Source: Leisingera sp. ANG-M1
GTDB taxonomy: Bacteria; Pseudomonadota; Alphaproteobacteria; Rhodobacterales; Rhodobacteraceae
NCBI RefSeq assembly: GCF_000813745.1
Contig: NZ_JWLC01000013.1
Span: forward strand, 1,498 to 65,497
Direction: 5' to 3'
DNA length: 64,000 bases
Numbering within the stretch: the stretch's first letter is position 1; every line of letters starts with the position of its first letter. Both the position numbers and the translations under genes were made by a program. The notes under the pieces were generated by a model. The model was not told the DNA's origin and did not search any database. It saw only the letters and a list, made by a program, of their open reading frames with translations. Below are positions 34,235-43,953 of the stretch, piece by piece.

Positions 34235-34347
34235 AATTTCCACGACTCCGGTCCCATCCAAGCTGGAATCTTATCCCTGCTGGGGATAAGCGGAGGAGGA
34301 CTCACTTATCCACCGGAATCCACGCACACTACAAAAACATCATCCTT

Positions 34348-34369
34348 CTAATAATCATTTAATTATTAG
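34348..34369. repeat. AT-only inverted repeat at the hemJ-side edge of the origin candidate
   Basis: CTAATAAT (34348-34355) and ATTATTAG (34362-34369) with a six-base spacer, in the most AT-rich part of the interval. Could be part of the unwinding element or the hemJ promoter region. Confidence 0.5.
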
Positions 34370-34399
34370 AGAGATCAGATCAGTTCGGGAGAACAGCCC

Positions 34400-34855
34400 A
34401 TGGACCTGAGCGATGTCATGTTCACGCTCTACCCATATGCCAAATCGCTGCACATCATGGCTGTCCTCAGCTGGATGGCAGGTCTCTTCTATCTCCCCCG
34501 TCTGTTTGTGTATCACGTGGAGCAGGCTGAGAATGTGCAGGAAGCAGTGCCGATCTTCCTTCAAATGGAAGAGAAGCTCCTCAGGATCATCATGCGCCCG
34601 GCAATGTATGTCTCCTGGGCTGCAGGGCTGTTCATCGTTCTAACGCCTGGAATCGTCGACTGGAGCTACATCTGGCCCTGGACCAAGGGCGTTTCAGTGA
34701 TTGCCATGACCTGGTTCCACCATTGGCTGCTGTTCCGCTACCGCGATTTCAAAGAAGGCAGGAATACTCTCACCGGCCGGCAGTTCCGGATGATGAATGA
34801 GGTCCCCACCGTGCTGATGCTGATGATTGTGGTTTCGGTCACCTTCAAATTCTGA
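34400..34855 (+). CDS. hemJ: Protoporphyrinogen IX oxidase HemJ
   Basis: Membrane enzyme that oxidises protoporphyrinogen IX to protoporphyrin IX in haem and chlorophyll synthesis, used where HemG and HemY are absent. 151 residues with four transmembrane helices and the conserved haem-ligand segment YAKSLHIMAVLSWMAGLFYL (His in SLHIM), then FVYHVE, LRIIMRPAMYVSWAAG and WFHHWLLFRYRDF. A GGGAG ribosome-binding site precedes ATG 34400. In several Rhodobacterales hemE or hemH lies near here; neither is present between the origin candidate and rho. Confidence 0.94.
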   Translation: MDLSDVMFTLYPYAKSLHIMAVLSWMAGLFYLPRLFVYHVEQAENVQEAVPIFLQMEEKLLRIIMRPAMYVSWAAGLFIVLTPGIVDWSYIWPWTKGVSVIAMTWFHHWLLFRYRDFKEGRNTLTGRQFRMMNEVPTVLMLMIVVSVTFKF

Positions 34856-34883
34856 CGCAGAAGCGCAGAAACAGGCCCAGCAG

Positions 34884-34910
34884 CGCCGGAACGCTTGCAG
34901 CCGGCGTTTG
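34884..34910 (+). terminator. Possible terminator after hemJ
   Basis: CGCCGG (34884-34889) and CCGGCG (34901-34906) form a six-pair stem followed by TTT, 29 bases after the hemJ stop. Weak; partial termination before rho is possible. Confidence 0.4.
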
Positions 34911-34994
34911 ACTCACCTGAAACGAGTCCCTATGTATGGCTCTCAACGGGCCCGTCCGGGCATTTCGTGTTTTCCAATCCTGTCGTCAGACCGA

Positions 34995-35013
34995 CCCCCT
35001 GGGCAAACGGGGG
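34995..35013 (+). promoter_or_regulatory. Hairpin in the rho leader
   Basis: CCCCC (34995-34999) and GGGGG (35009-35013) pair across nine bases, 18 bases before the rho ATG. Rho genes are often autoregulated through their leaders; this stem lies next to the ribosome-binding region. Role inferred. Confidence 0.35.
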
Positions 35014-35031
35014 AGTAGAGGCCGTATATAT

Positions 35032-36303
35032 ATGACCGTGCAATCCCTGAATCTGTCCGATCTCAAGGCAAAAAGCCCCAAAGCGCTGCTGGCAATGGCC
35101 GAGGAGCTGGAGATCGAAAACGCCTCGACCATGCGCAAGGGCGAGATGATGTTCCAGATCCTGCGCGAACGCGCGGATGAGGGCTGGGAAATCGGCGGCG
35201 ACGGCGTGCTGGAAGTGCTGCAGGACGGTTTCGGTTTTCTGCGCTCGCCCGAAGCCAACTATCTGCCGGGTCCGGATGACATCTATGTTTCCCCCGATAT
35301 GATCCGCCAGTGGTCGCTGCGCACCGGCGACACCGTGGAAGGCCAGATCAAGGCTCCGCTCGACAGTGAGCGTTACTTTGCGCTGACCAATGTCACCAAG
35401 ATCAACTTTGAGGAGCCGGAAAAGGCCCGTCACAAGATTGCCTTCGACAACCTGACCCCGCTCTACCCGGATGAGCGTCTGAAGATGGAGATCGAGGATC
35501 CCACCATCAAGGACCGTTCCGCCCGGGTGATCGACTTGGTTGCGCCGATCGGCAAAGGCCAGCGTTCGCTGATCGTGGCGCCGCCGCGGACCGGTAAAAC
35601 GGTGATCCTGCAGAACATCGCCCACTCGATCGAAAAGAACCACCCGGAGTGCTACCTGATCGTTCTGCTGATCGACGAGCGCCCGGAAGAGGTGACCGAC
35701 ATGCAGCGCTCGGTGAAGGGTGAGGTTGTCTCCTCCACCTTTGACGAGCCGGCGACCCGGCACGTTGCGGTCTCCGAAATGGTCATCGAAAAGGCCAAGC
35801 GTTTGGTGGAACATAAACGAGATGTTGTGATTCTTCTCGACTCGATCACAAGACTTGGTAGGGCCTTTAACACCGTGGTGCCGTCCTCGGGCAAGGTTCT
35901 GACCGGTGGTGTCGACGCAAACGCGCTGCAGCGCCCCAAACGCTTCTTTGGTGCCGCGCGCAATATCGAAGAGGGCGGTTCGCTGACCATCATTGCCACC
36001 GCGCTGATCGACACCGGCTCGCGCATGGACGAGGTGATCTTTGAAGAATTCAAAGGCACCGGTAACTCGGAAATCGTGCTGGACCGTAAGATTGCCGACA
36101 AACGCGTGTTCCCGGCGATCGACATCCTCAAATCCGGCACCCGGAAAGAGGACCTGCTGGTCGACAAAGTCGATCTGGCCAAGACATTTGTGCTGCGCCG
36201 GATCCTGAACCCGATGGGCACCACCGACGCGATTGAGTTCCTGCTGTCGAAGCTGAAGCAGACCAAGTCGAACTCTGAGTTCTTCGACTCGATGAACACC
36301 TGA
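35032..36303 (+). CDS. rho: Transcription termination factor Rho
   Basis: Hexameric RNA-dependent ATPase that ends transcription of untranslated RNA. The 423-residue product starts [20 protein letters not shown]. It shows the RNA-binding [20 protein letters not shown] (about 66-85), Walker [16 protein letters not shown] (about 183), [18 protein letters not shown] (Walker B region) and the secondary RNA-site [11 protein letters not shown]-type loop (here [16 protein letters not shown]). ATG 35032 gives the normal length; the frame is open a further 96 bases upstream. The linkage rho-mnmE-mnmG-rsmG-parAB is the typical origin-side cluster. Confidence 0.97.
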   Translation: MTVQSLNLSDLKAKSPKALLAMAEELEIENASTMRKGEMMFQILRERADEGWEIGGDGVLEVLQDGFGFLRSPEANYLPGPDDIYVSPDMIRQWSLRTGDTVEGQIKAPLDSERYFALTNVTKINFEEPEKARHKIAFDNLTPLYPDERLKMEIEDPTIKDRSARVIDLVAPIGKGQRSLIVAPPRTGKTVILQNIAHSIEKNHPECYLIVLLIDERPEEVTDMQRSVKGEVVSSTFDEPATRHVAVSEMVIEKAKRLVEHKRDVVILLDSITRLGRAFNTVVPSSGKVLTGGVDANALQRPKRFFGAARNIEEGGSLTIIATALIDTGSRMDEVIFEEFKGTGNSEIVLDRKIADKRVFPAIDILKSGTRKEDLLVDKVDLAKTFVLRRILNPMGTTDAIEFLLSKLKQTKSNSEFFDSMNT

Positions 36304-36333
36304 TCCGGGCCGGCGAGAGAGAAGGGCCACCCA

Positions 36334-37620
36334 ATGGACACGATCTTTGCGCTGGCCTCCGCTCAAGGCAAGGCCGGGGTTGCGGTGATCCGCGTCTCCG
36401 GCCCTTTGGCGTTGGAGGCTGGTGTTCAGCTATGCGGCCGTGCTTTGCCGGCGCGGCGCTCCAGCCTGCGGGTTCTGCGGGACGAATCAGGTGAACGCCT
36501 GGACGAGGCGCTGGTTCTTACCTTCTCCGCTCCGAATAGCTTTACGGGCGAAAATACTGTTGAATTTCAAACACATGGAAGCACTGCCGTCGTAACTGCA
36601 GTGCTCGATTCGCTTGGACGAATCAGTGGTTTGAGAATGGCAGAACCCGGGGAGTTCACCCGCCGGGCGCTGGAAAACGGCAATCTGGATTTGGCCCAGG
36701 TTGAAGGCCTGGCTGATCTGATCGATGCAGAAACCGAAGCCCAACGCAAACAGGCGCAGGTGATTCTCGCCGGCGGGCTTGGAGATCTGGCCGAGAAATG
36801 GCGGGCAAATCTGATCCGGGCGGCCTCCTTGATAGAGGTCACTATCGACTTTGCCGACGAAGAAGTGCCTGTCGACGTTACGCCGGAGGTTGTCGGCCTG
36901 CTGCAAAACGTTCAAGCCGGCTTGGAACAGGAAACCGCCGGCGTCAAATTTGCAGAGCGGATCCGCAGCGGTTTTGAAGTGGCTATCATTGGTGCACCCA
37001 ATGTCGGGAAGTCGACGCTTTTGAATGCGCTGGCCGGCCGCGAAGCAGCGATCACTTCTGAGTATGCCGGCACTACACGCGATATCATCGAAGTCCGTAT
37101 GGACCTCGCCGGCTTGCCTGTTACCCTATTGGACACTGCCGGCCTGCGGGACACGGATGACCACGTCGAAGGTATCGGCATCGCCCTGGCTCGCAAACGG
37201 GCGGAAGATGCGGATCTTCGTGTTTTTCTGGCGGAGGACGATGAACTCCTCGATGTGGAAATGCGGGCCGGCGACATCCGCTTGCGTCCCAAGGCCGATT
37301 TGCGGGAGGACGCCGGCAATGCGGTTTCTGGCCGGTCCGGTCAGGGAATCGATCATCTGGTTGATCACATTTCCAAGATTTTGCAGAACCGTTCTGCCCA
37401 GGCCGGCATTGCCACCCGTGCGCGGCACCGGGATGCTATGCTGACAGCTCTGGTGAATTTAAAGGAAGCACAGGATATCCTGCAGCGTGGTCCGGAGTTT
37501 TATGATATTGCAGCCGAGGAAATGCGGTCGGCGATCCGGGCTTTGGAAATGCTTGTGGGCCGGATCGGCGTTGAAAACCTGCTGGACGAGATCTTCTCGA
37601 GTTTCTGCTTAGGAAAGTGA
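36334..37620 (+). CDS. mnmE: tRNA uridine-5-carboxymethylaminomethyl modification GTPase MnmE
   Basis: With MnmG it makes the cmnm5U34 wobble modification in tRNAs. 428 residues: N-terminal tetrahydrofolate-binding domain ([34 protein letters not shown]), helical domain, and a G-domain with G1 [14 protein letters not shown] (about 221-234), [12 protein letters not shown] and the G3 DTAGLRD. The C-terminal SSFCLGK corresponds to the catalytic FC(I/L)GK tail. The G4 position reads RLRPKADL rather than NKxD, a weak match. It is 30 bases after rho and five before mnmG. Confidence 0.96.
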   Translation: MDTIFALASAQGKAGVAVIRVSGPLALEAGVQLCGRALPARRSSLRVLRDESGERLDEALVLTFSAPNSFTGENTVEFQTHGSTAVVTAVLDSLGRISGLRMAEPGEFTRRALENGNLDLAQVEGLADLIDAETEAQRKQAQVILAGGLGDLAEKWRANLIRAASLIEVTIDFADEEVPVDVTPEVVGLLQNVQAGLEQETAGVKFAERIRSGFEVAIIGAPNVGKSTLLNALAGREAAITSEYAGTTRDIIEVRMDLAGLPVTLLDTAGLRDTDDHVEGIGIALARKRAEDADLRVFLAEDDELLDVEMRAGDIRLRPKADLREDAGNAVSGRSGQGIDHLVDHISKILQNRSAQAGIATRARHRDAMLTALVNLKEAQDILQRGPEFYDIAAEEMRSAIRALEMLVGRIGVENLLDEIFSSFCLGK

Positions 37621-37624
37621 AGGA

Positions 37625-39508
37625 GTGTTTCACGTGAAACATTCAGCATACGATGTCATCGTAGTAGGCGGCGGGCACGCCGGCACCGAAGCCGCCCATG
37701 CCGCAGCGCGCATGGGTGTACGGACCGCTCTGGTCACGCTGGACCGCAGCGGGATTGGCGTTATGTCCTGCAATCCTGCAATCGGCGGCCTGGGCAAGGG
37801 GCATCTGGTTCGGGAAATTGACGCACTGGACGGGGTGATGGGCCGGGTGGCCGACTTGGCAGGTATCCAATTCCGTTTGCTCAACCGGCGTAAAGGGCCG
37901 GCAGTTCAAGGGCCAAGAGCGCAGTCGGACCGTTCAATTTACCGGGCTGAAATGCTGAAGCTGACAGAAGCTCAGAGCAATCTCGATATCGTCGAAGGCG
38001 AAGTCACTGACTTTGTGATGGATGGGAAAACCGTCGCCGGCGTGGTCCTTGCCGATGGCAGCGAGATCTCCAGCCGCGCAGTGATTCTGACCTCCGGCAC
38101 CTTCCTGCGCGGCGTCATTCACATCGGTGATGTTTCCAGGCCGGGCGGGCGTATGGGCGACAAGCCCTCCGACCGGTTGGCAGAACGCCTCGACAGCTTT
38201 GACCTTCCTTTGGGCAGGTTGAAGACCGGGACACCGCCGAGGCTTGACGGGCGGACGATCAACTGGAGTATCCTGGATGAGCAGCCTGGTGATAAAGATC
38301 CGGTCTTCTTCTCCTTCCTGACGAAGAAACTGAACGCAAAGCAGGTTTCTTGCGGGATCACCCACACCAATTCAAAGACACATGACATTATCCGGAAGAA
38401 TCTGGACCGCTCTGCCATGTATGGAGGGCACATAGAGGGGGTGGGGCCGCGGTACTGTCCGTCAATCGAGGATAAGATTGTCCGTTTCGCCGATAAGGAC
38501 TCTCATCAGATCTTTTTGGAACCAGAGGGCGTTTCCGACCACACCGTGTATCCCAATGGAATTTCGACGAGCCTTCCGCTGGATGTACAGGAGGATTATG
38601 TCCGCTCGATCAAAGGACTGGAGAATGCAGAAATCCTGCAGCCGGGCTATGCGATTGAATATGACTACGTCGATCCGCGCGCGCTCTCACTGGATCTGGC
38701 CCTGAAAGAGGTTCCCGGACTGTACCTTGCAGGGCAGATCAACGGCACCACGGGCTACGAAGAAGCTGCTGCCCAGGGGCTTGTTGCTGGCCTGAACGCT
38801 GCTCTGCGCTGCAAGGGCAGGGAACCTGCCGTATTTGGCCGCTCCAACAGCTACATCGGGGTGATGATAGATGACCTCACCACCAACGGGGTGAGTGAGC
38901 CCTACCGGATGTTCACATCGCGAGCGGAGTTCCGGCTGTCTTTGCGTGCGGATAATGCCGACCAGAGATTGACACCAATGGCGATCGAGCTCGGATGTGT
39001 CGGGGCGGAGCGGCAAGCGGCATTCCAGGACAAGAGCGAACGCCTTGAGGCAGCGCGTTCAACCCTGGAGGCAGCCAGCTTTACGCCCAAGCAGGTTCTG
39101 GAGGCCGGTATTCGCGTCAACCAGGATGGCAATAAGCGCTCCGGGCTGGACGTCTTGGCGTTTCCGGATGTGACTTTTGAGGACATGCTTCCGTTGCTGC
39201 CGGAACTTTCCGTAGCCGAAAGTGACATCCGCAGGCAAGTCGAACGGGATGCATTGTATGCCAATTACATTGCCCGGCAGGAGCGGGAGATATCCGCGAT
39301 GAAGCGGGACGAGGGTTATGTCATTCCTGCCGGCTTTGTATATGACGGGATTGAGGGCCTTTCTAAGGAACTGCAGCAGAAACTTGCTCGCGCTCAGCCG
39401 GAAACTCTGGCACAGGCGGCTCGGATTGACGGTATAACCCCGGCTGCCTTGGCTCTTCTGCTCGCTCGGCTTCGGAAGGAGCAGGGCCGCCAGGGGAAAT
39501 CCGCATGA
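37625..39508 (+). CDS. mnmG: tRNA uridine-5-carboxymethylaminomethyl modification enzyme MnmG (GidA)
   Basis: FAD-dependent partner of MnmE in wobble-uridine modification. 627 residues starting from GTG 37625 ([10 protein letters not shown]). Motifs: the dinucleotide loop [21 protein letters not shown] (about 11-31), [58 protein letters not shown], and [15 protein letters not shown]. An upstream AGGAG supports the GTG start. The first codons coincide with a perfect parS site (37626-37641), and downstream rsmG overlaps by four bases. Confidence 0.97.
   Translation: MFHVKHSAYDVIVVGGGHAGTEAAHAAARMGVRTALVTLDRSGIGVMSCNPAIGGLGKGHLVREIDALDGVMGRVADLAGIQFRLLNRRKGPAVQGPRAQSDRSIYRAEMLKLTEAQSNLDIVEGEVTDFVMDGKTVAGVVLADGSEISSRAVILTSGTFLRGVIHIGDVSRPGGRMGDKPSDRLAERLDSFDLPLGRLKTGTPPRLDGRTINWSILDEQPGDKDPVFFSFLTKKLNAKQVSCGITHTNSKTHDIIRKNLDRSAMYGGHIEGVGPRYCPSIEDKIVRFADKDSHQIFLEPEGVSDHTVYPNGISTSLPLDVQEDYVRSIKGLENAEILQPGYAIEYDYVDPRALSLDLALKEVPGLYLAGQINGTTGYEEAAAQGLVAGLNAALRCKGREPAVFGRSNSYIGVMIDDLTTNGVSEPYRMFTSRAEFRLSLRADNADQRLTPMAIELGCVGAERQAAFQDKSERLEAARSTLEAASFTPKQVLEAGIRVNQDGNKRSGLDVLAFPDVTFEDMLPLLPELSVAESDIRRQVERDALYANYIARQEREISAMKRDEGYVIPAGFVYDGIEGLSKELQQKLARAQPETLAQAARIDGITPAALALLLARLRKEQGRQGKSA
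37626..37641. promoter_or_regulatory. parS: parS centromere site 1 (ParB-binding)
   Basis: TGTTTCACGTGAAACA, a perfect 16-base palindrome identical to the universal parS consensus. It overlaps the GTG start and first codons of mnmG, 3.3 kb left of parB. Confidence 0.95.
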
Positions 39509-40122
39509 ACCAGAAAGAAATTCTCGCATCCCTGGATGTTTCACGTGAAACAATGCAGCGGCTGGAAATCTTTGAGCAAGTGATCCGGAAGTGGAATCCG
39601 AAGATCAATCTGGTTTCCAAAAACAGCCTGGATCACCTTTGGACGCGGCATATAGCTGACTCCGTTCAAGTGTTCAGGTGCGGCGAAAGGGGCAGCCTCT
39701 GGACAGATATCGGTTCTGGTGGCGGGTTCCCCGGTGTGATTGTAGCCATCCTGGCTGCTGACGAAGAGCCGGACATGAAAGTAACGCTGATCGAAAGCGA
39801 TCAGAGGAAATCTGCATTCCTGCGGTCCGCTGCCAGAGAATGCGGCGTCAGTCTCACCGTTATTTCAAAGAGAATCGAACAAGCTGACCCTCAGAACGCG
39901 GATATTCTATCCGCCCGGGCGCTGGCAGACCTGTCTCTCCTTCTTGAATTCTCGGAACGCCACTTGGCAGCCGGCGGTACCGCGCTGTTTCCAAAGGGAG
40001 TTACTTGGAAAAAAGAAGTGGATAACGCGCGGCAGCAATGGCGCTTTGATGCGGAACCGGTTAGAAGTCTGACAGAACCAGAAGCAGTAATCCTGAAAAT
40101 TAGGGGAGTGGCACGTGTCTGA
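39505..40122 (+). CDS. rsmG: 16S rRNA (guanine527-N7)-methyltransferase RsmG (GidB)
   Basis: SAM-dependent methylation of G527 in 16S rRNA; loss gives low-level streptomycin resistance in several bacteria. 205 residues with [20 protein letters not shown] at the start, [21 protein letters not shown], the SAM loop [17 protein letters not shown] (around 70-86) and [14 protein letters not shown]-type segment (here [16 protein letters not shown]). It overlaps mnmG by four bases and parA by eight. A second parS site lies within its codons 11-16. Confidence 0.95.
   Translation: MNQKEILASLDVSRETMQRLEIFEQVIRKWNPKINLVSKNSLDHLWTRHIADSVQVFRCGERGSLWTDIGSGGGFPGVIVAILAADEEPDMKVTLIESDQRKSAFLRSAARECGVSLTVISKRIEQADPQNADILSARALADLSLLLEFSERHLAAGGTALFPKGVTWKKEVDNARQQWRFDAEPVRSLTEPEAVILKIRGVARV
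39537..39552. promoter_or_regulatory. parS: parS centromere site 2 (ParB-binding)
   Basis: TGTTTCACGTGAAACA again, perfect and identical to site 1, 1,911 bases downstream, inside rsmG (coding VSRET). Two exact copies so close to parAB leave little doubt about function. Confidence 0.95.
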
Positions 40123-40924
40123 TTGTTCCCGGCCTGAGGGGCCTCGTATTATCGCGGTGGCAAATCAAAAAGGCGGGGTAGGGAAGACAACGACAGCCAT
40201 AAATCTCGCAGCGGCGCTGGTTGAGTGCGGGTTGCGGGTGCTGGTTGTGGACCTGGATCCGCAGGGGAATGCTTCTACCGGGCTTGGGATAGAGCCGTCG
40301 GACAGGGATCTGACGACCTATGACCTGCTTGTCGAAGACGCGTCGCTGACAGACGTGATCCGGCAGACGGAAATCGAAGATCTTTGCATCATTCCGGCTA
40401 CTGTTGATCTCAGCTCAGCGGATATAGAACTGTTTACCAATGAGAAGCGCAGCTTTCTCTTGCACGATGCGCTGCGGCAAACGGCGATGGATGAATACGA
40501 TTGGGACTATGTGCTGATTGACTGCCCGCCTTCCTTGAACCTTCTGACAGTCAACGCCATGGTGGCGTCGCATTCTGTGCTGGTGCCGCTGCAAAGCGAA
40601 TTCTTTGCGCTGGAAGGTGTTACTCAGTTGATGCTGACGATCCGCGAAGTACGGCAGTCGGCCAATCCTGCGCTGCGGATCGAGGGAATCGTCCTTACTA
40701 TGTTCGACCGGCGTAATAACCTGTCGCAGCAGGTTGAGCAGGATGCCCGCGACAATCTGGGTGAGCTCGTGTTTCAAACCAAAATCCCGCGCAACGTTCG
40801 GGTCAGCGAGGCACCGTCGTATGCCCAGCCGGTTCTGAACTATGATACAAACTCGCAGGGAGCACAGGCCTATCGCGCCCTGGCGGAAGAAATCCTCAAT
40901 AAACATCACAAGATTGCGGCGTAA
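40115..40924 (+). CDS. parA: Chromosome partitioning ATPase ParA
   Basis: Walker-type ATPase that segregates the ParB-parS complex at the origin. 269 residues starting at GTG 40115, with the deviant Walker [22 protein letters not shown] (residues 15-35), [29 protein letters not shown] and [18 protein letters not shown]. The MinD/ParA signature lysine (KGGVGKTT) is present. Overlaps rsmG by eight bases; parB follows after 26 bases. Gene order parA-parB next to parS confirms a chromosomal ParABS system. Confidence 0.97.
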   Translation: MSDCSRPEGPRIIAVANQKGGVGKTTTAINLAAALVECGLRVLVVDLDPQGNASTGLGIEPSDRDLTTYDLLVEDASLTDVIRQTEIEDLCIIPATVDLSSADIELFTNEKRSFLLHDALRQTAMDEYDWDYVLIDCPPSLNLLTVNAMVASHSVLVPLQSEFFALEGVTQLMLTIREVRQSANPALRIEGIVLTMFDRRNNLSQQVEQDARDNLGELVFQTKIPRNVRVSEAPSYAQPVLNYDTNSQGAQAYRALAEEILNKHHKIAA

Positions 40925-40950
40925 ATGCAGAAGACGTACCGGAGGCAACC

Positions 40951-41844
40951 ATGGCAGAAAAAAAAGCAAAACCGCGCGGGCTCGGCCGGGGGCTGTCGGC
41001 GTTGATGGCAGATGTGAACCCTGCGCCGGTGAGCACGCAGGCTGAGGCACCGCGGAATGCGGAAATTCTGGTGCCGATTGAAAACGTCGTTGCCAACCCG
41101 AACCAGCCGCGCCGGCAGTTTCTGCAGGAGGATCTGGATGACCTGACCGCCTCCATCAAGGAAAAGGGTGTTTTGCAGCCGCTGATCGTGCGGCCGCGCC
41201 CTGGCGGACAATATGAAATTGTCGCCGGCGAACGCCGCTGGCGTGCCTCGCAGGCGGCGCAGCTGCATGAAGTGCCGGTGCTGATCCGGGACTACTCCGA
41301 TCTCGAGATGATGGAAGTTGCCATCATCGAGAACATTCAGCGCTCTGACCTCAACGCGATGGAAGAGGCGCAGAGCTATAAGCAGCTGATGGAGAAGTTC
41401 GGCCATACCCAGGAAAAGATGGCAGAGGCGCTTGGCAAAAGCCGCAGCCATATTGCCAATCTGGTGCGGCTGCTGCATTTGCCCGAGGACGTGCAGATCC
41501 TGGTGCAGGAGCGGAAGCTGTCTGCCGGCCACGCACGGGCTTTGATTACGTCGGATCATGCGTCCGATCTGGCTAAGAAGATTGTGAAAGGTGGTCTATC
41601 CGTCCGCGCGACTGAGGCTTTGGTGAAGAAAGATGCTGCCGGCTATCAAACCGCTGCGGCAAAGAAACCGAAGAAAGCGGTTGAAAAGGACGCAGACACT
41701 CGCGCCTTGGAAGGTGATCTGTCAGCGATGCTGAAGATGAAGGTCTCCATAGATCACAAGTCGGGCGGGGAAAGCGGCTCGGTGACGATCAGCTATGAGG
41801 ATCTGGATCAGCTGGATGAGCTGTGCAATCTGCTTAGCCGCTAG
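40951..41844 (+). CDS. parB: Chromosome partitioning protein ParB
   Basis: parS-binding CTPase that spreads on DNA and loads SMC. 297 residues with the N-terminal ParA-binding basic segment [18 protein letters not shown], the boxes [15 protein letters not shown] and [36 protein letters not shown], the helix-turn-helix [20 protein letters not shown], and a C-terminal dimerisation domain after a Lys-rich linker (about 230-245). GGAGG precedes ATG 40951. Its 3' end overlaps the convergent DUF454 gene by 11 bases. Confidence 0.97.
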   Translation: MAEKKAKPRGLGRGLSALMADVNPAPVSTQAEAPRNAEILVPIENVVANPNQPRRQFLQEDLDDLTASIKEKGVLQPLIVRPRPGGQYEIVAGERRWRASQAAQLHEVPVLIRDYSDLEMMEVAIIENIQRSDLNAMEEAQSYKQLMEKFGHTQEKMAEALGKSRSHIANLVRLLHLPEDVQILVQERKLSAGHARALITSDHASDLAKKIVKGGLSVRATEALVKKDAAGYQTAAAKKPKKAVEKDADTRALEGDLSAMLKMKVSIDHKSGGESGSVTISYEDLDQLDELCNLLSR

Positions 41845-42187
41845 GCCGGGTCCAGATAAAGATCAGAACGGCTGAGAGCACCAGCGCTTGGATCCCCAAT
41901 ACATGAGTGGGAACGCCAACCAGTAGGGAAATGCCAAAGACGGCGGCAATCGAAATGGTTGCCGCCTTTTTTGCGCCCGGCCGGATGGCACCGTGGTCGC
42001 GCCAGTCAGTGATCATCGGGCCAAAGACATTATGGGCCAAGATCCAATTGTGCAGACGGTCCGAGGAATTGGCAAAGAAGAAGGCGGCAAGCAGCAGGAA
42101 GGGAACCGTCGGCAGGAGAGGCAGGACAATGCCGATGACGGCCAGGGCAACAAAAAGAAGTCCAAGGCCGGCGTAGAGAAAACGCAT
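41834..42187 (-). CDS. DUF454 (YbaN-like) membrane protein
   Basis: 117 residues with two N-terminal hydrophobic segments (LGLLFVALAVIGIVLPLLPTV and FLLLAAFFFANSS) and two C-terminal ones (ATISIAAVFGISLLVGVPT; GIQALVLSAVLIFIW). IGIVLPLLPTVPFLLLAAFF with SSDRLHNWILAH is the DUF454 (YbaN) signature. Function unknown; YbaN is a small inner-membrane protein sometimes co-regulated with priC or iron genes in enterobacteria. Its 3' end overlaps parB tail-to-tail by 11 bases, and hemW starts its stop four bases away upstream on the same strand. Confidence 0.87.
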   Translation of the reverse strand: MRFLYAGLGLLFVALAVIGIVLPLLPTVPFLLLAAFFFANSSDRLHNWILAHNVFGPMITDWRDHGAIRPGAKKAATISIAAVFGISLLVGVPTHVLGIQALVLSAVLIFIWTRPSG

Positions 42188-42191
42188 TGCT

Positions 42192-43346
42192 TCAATCCAT
42201 CAACAGGTCGCGGAGAACCGCATTCAATACCGCGCGGCCTTGATGAGTCGCGCGCAGCCTCTGGTCAGAGATAGTGACCATACCTAACTGTACAAGGTCA
42301 TCCAGCCGGTTTTCAGGCAGGTCACGGTCCGCGAGCTGGGAATACCGCACCATATCCAGGCCTTCAGATAGGCGCATCCCCATCATCAGGTATTCAGCCG
42401 CTGCATCTTCCTTAACCAGAGCCTCTCGCAGGGATTCGCCGTTGCCTTTACGGACAGCATCCAGCCAGGCACCAGGGGAGAGGTGGGTCTCAGTGGCGTA
42501 GCGGGTGCCGTTCAGGGTAAGGCGGCCATGGGCGCCGGGGCCGATGCCGGCGTAGTCGCCATAGCGCCAGTAGATCAGGTTGTGCCGCGATTCCGAACCG
42601 GGCTTTGCATGGTTGGAGATTTCATAGCCACCCATACCGAAGTCCGCGCAGATCTCCTGCGTGGCCTGGTACATGTCGGCGGAGGTGTCATCGCTCGGCA
42701 GGTTGCGCAGCTTGCCGCGGGCGTAGCGGTCACCAAAGGCTGTGCCGTCTTCGATGGTGAGCTGGTACAACGACAGATGGTCGATTGCCATCGACAGGGC
42801 TTCGCGCAGTTCAGCCTGCCAAGCCTCCAGGGATTGGCCCTGGCGGGCATAGATCAGATCAAAGCTCACACGGTCAAAACAATTGCGGGCGATGTCAAAG
42901 GCGGCCTTGGCTTCAGACACACTGTGGATGCGACCCAGACGGCGCAGATCCTCGTCGTTCAGAGCCTGAATGCCCATAGAGACCCTGTTGAGGCCGGCAT
43001 CGCGGTAGCCGGTAAACCGGCCAGCCTCGACAGAGCCTGGGTTTGCTTCAAGAGAGATCTCTATGTCGTTGGCAAAGGGCCAGATTTCACGTGCCCGTTC
43101 GATAATGGCAGAGACTGTTTCGGGCAGCATCAGGGACGGGGTGCCGCCACCGAAGAAAATCGAGTTCAGAACGCGGCCTGATAGCTGTTCAGAGAGTCTG
43201 TCCAGTTCGGCCAAATAGGCCCTAACCCATAGGTTCTGGTCTATTTTAGCGGAGACATGGCTGTTGAAGTCGCAATAGGGGCATTTGGCCTGGCAGAAGG
43301 GCCAATGCACATAGAGGCCAAAGCCCCCATTGCGCCAGTCATCCAC
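42192..43346 (-). CDS. hemW: Radical SAM protein HemW (haem chaperone, CPDase-like)
   Basis: Radical SAM family member related to coproporphyrinogen III dehydrogenase HemN; HemW proteins act as haem chaperones. The start GTG 43346 gives [20 protein letters not shown]; the frame is open upstream but that stretch lies in rdgB. The CxxxCxxC cluster motif is CQAKCPYC, and FGGGTPSLM, GVQALND-type IQALNDEDLRRLGR and SNHAKPGSESRHNLIYW also match the family. 384 residues, normal length. It overlaps the upstream rdgB by eight bases in the order rph-rdgB-hemW. Confidence 0.93.
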   Translation of the reverse strand: MDDWRNGGFGLYVHWPFCQAKCPYCDFNSHVSAKIDQNLWVRAYLAELDRLSEQLSGRVLNSIFFGGGTPSLMLPETVSAIIERAREIWPFANDIEISLEANPGSVEAGRFTGYRDAGLNRVSMGIQALNDEDLRRLGRIHSVSEAKAAFDIARNCFDRVSFDLIYARQGQSLEAWQAELREALSMAIDHLSLYQLTIEDGTAFGDRYARGKLRNLPSDDTSADMYQATQEICADFGMGGYEISNHAKPGSESRHNLIYWRYGDYAGIGPGAHGRLTLNGTRYATETHLSPGAWLDAVRKGNGESLREALVKEDAAAEYLMMGMRLSEGLDMVRYSQLADRDLPENRLDDLVQLGMVTISDQRLRATHQGRAVLNAVLRDLLMD

Positions 43347-43953
43347 CGAAACAGCCCTGGACGAACCGGGCCACCGCTTTGCCGCGGTGGCTGATCTTGT
43401 TTTTCTCTGCCGGATCCATTTCGGCGCAGGTGATGTCAAAACCGTCAGGCTGGAACATCGGATCGTAGCCAAAGCCGTGTTCGCCGCGGATCGGCCAGAC
43501 CAGCTGGCCGGGCATTACGCCTTCGAAGACTTCGTCATGGCCGTCGGGCCAGGCAATGACCAGGGTGCAGCGGAACTGGGCGGTGCGGGGGGCATTGGCA
43601 CCGGCGGCGTTCAGTTCGTCATTGGCGCGGGTCATCGCCATTTTGAAGTCGCGCCCGTTGGGGGTTTCGGCCCAATCGGCGGTATAGACTCCGGGGGCGC
43701 CATTCAGTGCGTCGATGGTGATGCCGGAGTCATCGGAAAGGGCAGGGAGGCCGGTGGCCTTGGCCGCGGCATGGGCTTTGATGCGGGCATTGCCGACGAA
43801 GGTGTCCTCGGTTTCTTCCGGTTCCGGCAGATTCATTTCGTCGGCGCCTACCACACTCACACCGAACGGAGCGAGAATCTCGGAGATCTCCTGCAGCTTG
43901 CCCCTGTTGTGGGTGGCGACAAGCAGCTTGCCGCCTTCCAGTTTGCGGATCAT
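43339..43953 (-). CDS. rdgB: dITP/XTP pyrophosphatase RdgB
   Basis: Removes deaminated purine triphosphates (dITP, XTP) from the nucleotide pool. 204 residues with [20 protein letters not shown] at the N-terminus, [39 protein letters not shown] and [10 protein letters not shown] near the C-terminus, all diagnostic. Overlaps rph by four bases (upstream) and hemW by eight (downstream). Confidence 0.96.
   Translation of the reverse strand: MIRKLEGGKLLVATHNRGKLQEISEILAPFGVSVVGADEMNLPEPEETEDTFVGNARIKAHAAAKATGLPALSDDSGITIDALNGAPGVYTADWAETPNGRDFKMAMTRANDELNAAGANAPRTAQFRCTLVIAWPDGHDEVFEGVMPGQLVWPIRGEHGFGYDPMFQPDGFDITCAEMDPAEKNKISHRGKAVARFVQGCFGG

Larger units (their letters stand above)
33991..34399. 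other. Candidate chromosomal replication origin (oriC)
   Basis: A 409-base gene-free interval between divergent maf and hemJ. Five DnaA-box cores (TTATCC) occur within 200 bases: TTATCCTGA (minus, 34118-34126), TTATCCCCA (34172-34180), TTATCCCTG (34271-34279), TTATCCCCA (minus, 34281-34289) and TTATCCACC (34306-34314, one mismatch to TTATCCACA). Another near-match, TTTTCCACA on the minus strand, overlaps the maf start (33990-33998). An AT-rich stretch (34330-34372) next to hemJ could be the unwinding element. Gene order (maf/aroE/coaE/dnaQ to the left; hemJ, rho, mnmEG, parAB to the right) matches the origin region of related genomes. No experimental proof. Confidence 0.7.

Noticed and set aside
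43083-43098. Half parS (TTTCACGTG) in hemW
   Set aside because: Only the left half matches; the right half is unrelated coding sequence.
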